A DNA stretch of 7,561 nucleotides, from assembly GCA_029858755.1 (NCBI GenBank), contig JAOUEK010000082.1:1-7561 (forward strand), in the 5' to 3' direction. The stretch's first letter is position 1; each line of letters starts with the position of its first letter. Below, piece by piece: positions 4,433 through 7,561 of this stretch. Source of the DNA: Thermoleophilia bacterium (GTDB lineage Bacteria > Actinomycetota > Thermoleophilia > Gaiellales > Gaiellaceae). A program made the translations under genes and the position numbers. The notes beneath the pieces are model-generated. The model was not told where the DNA came from. It saw only the letters and a list, made by a program, of their open reading frames with translations, and ran no database searches.

Positions 4433-5962
4433 TCAGGCGAGCGGGCCGACCGCGGCCACCACGGCGTGTAGCAACGAGCCATCGGCGAGGAGACGCTCGG
4501 CGGCGGCGAGCTCGGGCGCGACCTGTCGATCGGGACCCGGGCCCGCGACCACCGTACGCATCGCAGCGTGGGCAGCGCCCGTGCCCGCCGCCGGCGCCAG
4601 CGGCGCACGCAGGTCGAGGCCCCGGGCGGCACAGGTGAGCTCGACGGCGAGGATTCGGCGAAGGTTGGCGACCGCCGTCCGCAGCTTCCGCGCTGCCGCC
4701 CAGCCGAGCGAGACGTGATCCTCTTGCATCGCACTCGTGGGCAGTGTGTCGACGCTCGCGGGCACGGCGAGCCGGCGGTTCTCGGCGACGAGCGCGGCCT
4801 GGGTGTAGTGAGCGATCATCAGCCCCGAGTTCACTCCGGCGTCGGGGGCGAGGAAGGGCGGCAGGCCTTCGGAGCGGCGGGCGTCGAGCAGGCGGTCGGT
4901 GCGCCGCTCGGCGATCGCCCCCAGGTCGGCTACGGCGATCGCCAGGAGGTCGCAGGCCTGAGCGAGCGGCGCTCCGTGGAAGTTCCCGCACGACTCGACG
5001 CGGCCGTCCGGCAGCACCATCGGGTTGTCGATCGCCGCACCGAGCTCCCGGTCTGCGATCGAGCTCGCGTAGTCGACGCCGTCGCGCGCAGCGCCGTGCA
5101 CTTGCGGTGCGCAGCGCAGCGAGTACGCGTCCTGCACGCGGTCGTCGCCCTCCCGGTGGCTGGCCACGATCGGAGAGCCCGCGAGCAGCGCACGGAGGTT
5201 GGTCGCGCTCGCGTCCTGACCCACCTGCGGGCGGAGCGCGATCAGGTCCTCGGCGAACGCCCGGTCGGTGCCGAGGAGCGCCTCGACGCTCGTGGCGGCG
5301 GCGACGTCCGCGATCCGCAGCAGCGCCCGCAGGTCGTGGAGCGCGAGTGTCAGCATGCCGAGCATGCCGTCGGTGCCGTTGATCAGCGCCAGGCCCTCCT
5401 TCGCCCGCAGCTCGAGGGGCGCGAGGCCCGCCTCGTGCAAGGCCTCGGCGGCCGGGCGGACGTGGCCCTCGCCGTCGATCAGGTCCCCCTCGCCGACGAG
5501 GGTCAGCGCGCAGTGCGCGAGCGGGGCCAGGTCGCCGCTCGCGCCGAGCGATCCGTGCTCCGGCACCACCGGCGTCAGCCGAGCGGCGAGCAGCCCGAGG
5601 ATCGCCTCCACCACCTCCGGGCGGGCGCCCGAGTACCCGAGCGCGAGGCTGCGCGCGCGCAGCACCAGCATCGCGCGCACGACCTCGCGCTCGACCGGTG
5701 GCCCCATGCCTGCAGCGTGCGACCGGAGGAGGGCGAGCTGCATCTCGGCGGTGCGCTCCACCGGGATCGACGTGTTCGCGAGCGAGCCGAAGCCGGTGGT
5801 CACACCGTAGACGGGCTCACCCGAGGCGACGTGCGCGTCCACGGCCTCCGCGCTCGCCGCCATTCGCGCGCGCGCCTCCGCGCCGAGGGCCACTTCGGCG
5901 TCGTCGCGGGCGACGGCGACGACGTCGTCCTGGCGGAGGCCCGCAGGCGTGAGCCCGATCAC
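4433..5962 (-). CDS. hutH: Histidine ammonia-lyase
   Basis: The 509-residue enzyme, normal length for the family, eliminates ammonia from L-histidine to give trans-urocanate, the first step of histidine catabolism, as a cytoplasmic tetramer. The MIO cofactor triad Ala141-Ser142-Gly143 sits in GSLGASGDLAPLAH. Catalytic residues are visible at family positions: Tyr53 in YGVTTGFG, Asn195 in LINGTDG, Tyr280 and Arg283, Phe328 in GNFHG, and Glu414 in QEDHVS. The Ser81-His82 pair in RSHAAG is the histidine-type selectivity signature, arguing against tyrosine or phenylalanine lyase. The GTG start at 5962 has no Shine-Dalgarno, but TACGGT lies 7 nt upstream, implying a leaderless message. It diverges from hutF across a repeat-filled 312-nt gap. 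The large opposite-strand frame over 4568-6034 is antisense. Confidence 0.97.
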   Translation of the reverse strand: MIGLTPAGLRQDDVVAVARDDAEVALGAEARARMAASAEAVDAHVASGEPVYGVTTGFGSLANTSIPVERTAEMQLALLRSHAAGMGPPVEREVVRAMLVLRARSLALGYSGARPEVVEAILGLLAARLTPVVPEHGSLGASGDLAPLAHCALTLVGEGDLIDGEGHVRPAAEALHEAGLAPLELRAKEGLALINGTDGMLGMLTLALHDLRALLRIADVAAATSVEALLGTDRAFAEDLIALRPQVGQDASATNLRALLAGSPIVASHREGDDRVQDAYSLRCAPQVHGAARDGVDYASSIADRELGAAIDNPMVLPDGRVESCGNFHGAPLAQACDLLAIAVADLGAIAERRTDRLLDARRSEGLPPFLAPDAGVNSGLMIAHYTQAALVAENRRLAVPASVDTLPTSAMQEDHVSLGWAAARKLRTAVANLRRILAVELTCAARGLDLRAPLAPAAGTGAAHAAMRTVVAGPGPDRQVAPELAAAERLLADGSLLHAVVAAVGPLA

Positions 5963-5969
5963 GCGTGGA

Positions 5970-5975
5970 ACCGTA
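5970..5975 (-). promoter_or_regulatory. hutH: Probable -10 box of hutH
   Basis: On the minus strand TACGGT (5975-5970) fits TAnnnT and ends 7 nt before the GTG start, placing the transcription start at or next to the start codon. The expected -35 position (around 5993-5999) falls inside the perfect inverted repeat at 5981-6004 and does not resemble TTGACA, so activator dependence is possible. Confidence 0.4.
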
Positions 5976-5980
5976 GTTTC

Positions 5981-6004
5981 GGTGTCGGACTTCAGTCCGA
6001 CACC
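5981..6004. repeat. Perfect 11-bp inverted repeat, hutH-proximal copy of the array
   Basis: GGTGTCGGACT (5981-5991) is the exact reverse complement of AGTCCGACACC (5994-6004), with TC between. The second copy (6055-6076) keeps an 8-bp perfect core with a flanking G-T and G-C pair. This copy is the best preserved and the closest to hutH, 6 nt from its -10 box. Confidence 0.9.
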
Positions 6005-6026
6005 GCTGTGCGGAGCAGCAGCAGCG

Positions 6027-6047
6027 GGGTCTGACTGAAGCAGACCC
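6027..6047. repeat. Second inverted repeat of the first array unit
   Basis: GGGTCTG (6027-6033) and CAGACCC (6041-6047) pair perfectly around a 7-nt loop. GACTGAAG (6033-6040) is also the exact reverse complement of CTTCAGTC (5990-5997) in the first hairpin. The unit can therefore fold either as two separate hairpins or as one longer-range structure. Confidence 0.7.
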
Positions 6048-6235
6048 TGGCGACGTGTCGGACTTCAGTCCGACGCGGCTGTCCGGCCCACCAACAGCGG
6101 GGTCTGGCTGACGTCATGTCCTGGCGGGGTGCGACTTCAGCCCGACACGGTTGCCCGGTGTATCAGGACTTCGCTCCGACACGGCTGTCGGGTGCACCAA
6201 CAGCGGGGTCTGACTGAAGCCGGGCAGGCAAACGG

Positions 6236-6265
6236 TCGCACCCGGGGTCGCGGCTCCCGTAGAGT
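6236..6265 (+). promoter_or_regulatory. hutF: Weak candidate promoter of hutF
   Basis: TAGAGT (6260-6265) fits a -10 box and lies 9 nt before GTG 6275. The sequence 18 nt further upstream, TCGCAC (6236-6241), is a poor -35. The message would be leaderless or nearly so, matching the absence of a Shine-Dalgarno before hutF. The candidate lies just outside the repeat array. Confidence 0.35.
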
Positions 6266-6274
6266 CCCGGGCAC

Positions 6275-7561
6275 GTGGCGACCCTCTGGTGCGAGTACGC
6301 GTGGCTCGGCGGGGACGGCGTCGAGGACGGAGTCGAGATCGAGATCGAGGGCGCCCGGATCGCCGCCGTGCGCATCGCCGCGCCGCAGGTACCGGGCTCA
6401 GAGCGGCTCGAGGGCGTCGTCCTGCCCGGCCTCGCCAACGCCCACTCCCATGCGTTCCAGAGGGCACTCAGGGGGCGCACGCAGGTCGTCGGCGCCGACA
6501 GCTTCTGGACGTGGCGCGAGCTGATGTACCGGCTGGCCGGGACGCTCGACCCCGAGGGGATCCACGCGCTCGCGCGGGCGGTGTACGGCGAGATGGCCGA
6601 GGCGGGCGTCACGGTCGTCGGCGAGTTCCACTACCTCCACCACGCACCCGACGGACGGCCGTACCCCGACGCCAACGAGACGGGACGGCGCATGCTCGCC
6701 GCCGCCGCCGAGGTCGGGCTCCGCGTCACCCTGCTCGACACCTGCTACCTGCACGGGGGCATCGGCAAGCCGCCCGACGCCGTGCAGCGGCGGTTCGCCG
6801 ACGCCGACGCCGACGCGTGGGCAGCGCGGGTGGAGGAGCTGCTGCCGCTCGCCGGGACCGGGGTGCGGATCGGCGCGGCGGTGCACAGCGTGCGGGCGGT
6901 CGATCCCGCGTCGATCGAGCAGGTCGCCGAGTGGGCCGCCGCCCGTGCTGCGCCGCTCCACGCCCATCTCTCCGAGCAACCGGCGGAGAACGCCGCCTGC
7001 CTGACCGCGTACCACGCCACGCCTGCCACGGTGATGGAGGACGCCGGGGCACTCGGGCCCGGCTTCACCGCCGTGCACGCGACGCATCTCTCCGACGCCG
7101 ACGTCGACCTGGTCGGCCGCGCGGGCGCGACGGTGTGCCTGTGCCCGACCACGGAGCGCGACCTCGCCGACGGCGTCGGTCCCGCATCGCGCCTCGTCCG
7201 TGCCGGCGCCGCGCTGTGCCTCGGCTCCGACTCGCACGTGGTCGTCGACCCGTTCGAGGAGGCGCGGGCAGTCGAGCTCGACGAGCGCCTCGTCACCCTC
7301 CGGCGCGGCGTCCACACCTCACGCGACCTGCTGCGGGCCGCCACGGAGCGCGGCTACCGCTCGCTCGGCTGGGGCGACGGAGGACGCATCGAGCCAGGCG
7401 CGCTCGCAGACCTCGTCGTGGTCTCGCGCGACGGCTCGCGGCTCGCTGGCCTGCCGGCGGCGAGCCTGGTCGACGGGGTCGTCCATGCCGCCTCGGCCGG
7501 CGACGTCACCGCCGTCATGGTCGACGGTCGCTGGGTGGTGCGCGAGGGCCGCCACGTCGCG
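6275..7561 (+). CDS. hutF: Formimidoylglutamate deiminase, 3' end cut by window
   Basis: The frame is open for 429 codons to the window edge; the family is about 450 residues, so only a short tail is missing. HutF hydrolyses N-formimidoyl-L-glutamate to N-formyl-L-glutamate and ammonia, the penultimate step of the two-step histidine route that ends with HutG. It is a zinc amidohydrolase: His57-Ser-His59 in NAHSHAFQRALRGR, His204 in AVHSVRAV, His229/His231 in LHAHLSEQPAEN, His268, and Asp319 in GSDSH. The DSFWTWRELMYR stretch (75-86) and GEFHYLHH are typical of HutF rather than other amidohydrolases such as guanine deaminase or imidazolonepropionase. GTG 6275 is the first start that keeps the MATLWCEYAWL opening; no Shine-Dalgarno is visible. 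It diverges from hutH, and other hut genes may follow beyond the window. The minus-strand frame 6398-7315 is antisense. Confidence 0.9.
   Translation, partial: MATLWCEYAWLGGDGVEDGVEIEIEGARIAAVRIAAPQVPGSERLEGVVLPGLANAHSHAFQRALRGRTQVVGADSFWTWRELMYRLAGTLDPEGIHALARAVYGEMAEAGVTVVGEFHYLHHAPDGRPYPDANETGRRMLAAAAEVGLRVTLLDTCYLHGGIGKPPDAVQRRFADADADAWAARVEELLPLAGTGVRIGAAVHSVRAVDPASIEQVAEWAAARAAPLHAHLSEQPAENAACLTAYHATPATVMEDAGALGPGFTAVHATHLSDADVDLVGRAGATVCLCPTTERDLADGVGPASRLVRAGAALCLGSDSHVVVDPFEEARAVELDERLVTLRRGVHTSRDLLRAATERGYRSLGWGDGGRIEPGALADLVVVSRDGSRLAGLPAASLVDGVVHAASAGDVTAVMVDGRWVVREGRHVA

Larger units (their letters stand above)
5981..6230. repeat. Degenerate tandem array of about 73-bp palindromic units between hutH and hutF
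   Basis: Units consist of a GTGTCGGACTTCAGTCCGAC-type hairpin, then a CGGCTGTCCGG...CACCA-type spacer, then a CAGCGGGGTCTGACTGAAG block. Hairpin copies start at about 5982, 6055, 6129 and 6158. CAGCGGGGTCTG recurs at 6022, 6095 and 6201. The first two units are 73 bp apart. The third unit breaks off after its ATCA (6161-6164) and is fused to the ACTTC of the fourth, as if by a deletion of its second half. Copies three and four have decayed palindromes. No open frame of interest or transposase is present. The array fills most of the 312-nt gap and looks like a dispersed REP-type or MITE-like element. Confidence 0.8.

Noticed and set aside
4568..6034. Plus-strand open frame of 488 codons opposite hutH
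   Set aside because: HutH carries every catalytic motif on the other strand. The plus frame has no recognisable motif and extends into the repeat array.
5981..6230. CRISPR array
   Set aside because: Units are long, imperfect, internally palindromic and partly deleted. There are no uniform repeats with unique 30-40 bp spacers, and no cas genes nearby.
6398..7315. Minus-strand open frame of 305 codons opposite hutF
   Set aside because: HutF metal-binding motifs lie on the plus strand through the whole interval, so this is an antisense shadow.

Overview
The window reads as chromosomal DNA of a high-GC actinobacterium. Third codon positions are strongly G/C, several genes start with GTG and lack a Shine-Dalgarno site, and the tRNA does not encode its 3' CCA. 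The IF-1 type and the GTGTCGGACTTCAGTCCGACAC-type repeats make me think of Thermoleophilia/Gaiellales-like lineages, but that placement is a guess. Nothing here looks recently imported: there is no transposase, integrase, toxin-antitoxin pair or CRISPR array.

Left part (1-1780, all +): the tail of an unidentified gene is followed 6 nt later by a stand-alone TfoX N-terminal-domain protein. Next comes a 416-residue coiled-coil protein of unknown function with an internally duplicated segment. It ends at a convincing stem-loop terminator (1752-1780).

Middle part (1781-3496, all +): a probable single transcription unit of a CspA-family cold-shock protein, a divergent translation initiation factor IF-1, and a membrane fatty-acid desaturase. 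A perfect 13-bp hairpin lies between csp and infA and may set the level of read-through. The desaturase begins 9 nt after the infA stop. RNA chaperone, initiation factor and membrane-fluidity enzyme together suggest a cold-acclimation cluster.

Right part (3497-7561): a tRNA-Glu(UUC) and a nitroreductase-family flavoprotein lie on the minus strand, facing the desaturase. The nitroreductase has a probable leaderless promoter whose -35 region sits inside a 23-bp imperfect palindrome, a likely operator. Further right are two divergent histidine-degradation genes, hutH (histidine ammonia-lyase, minus) and hutF (formimidoylglutamate deiminase, plus, cut by the window end). HutF points to the route through N-formylglutamate. 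The other hut genes are not in the window.

The 312-nt gap between hutH and hutF is filled by a degenerate tandem array of about 73-bp units carrying perfect inverted repeats. One copy overlaps the expected -35 region of hutH. This array and the csp-infA-desaturase cluster are the parts most worth following up. I see no clear evidence of a wholly new system such as a defence island, retroelement or biosynthetic cluster.
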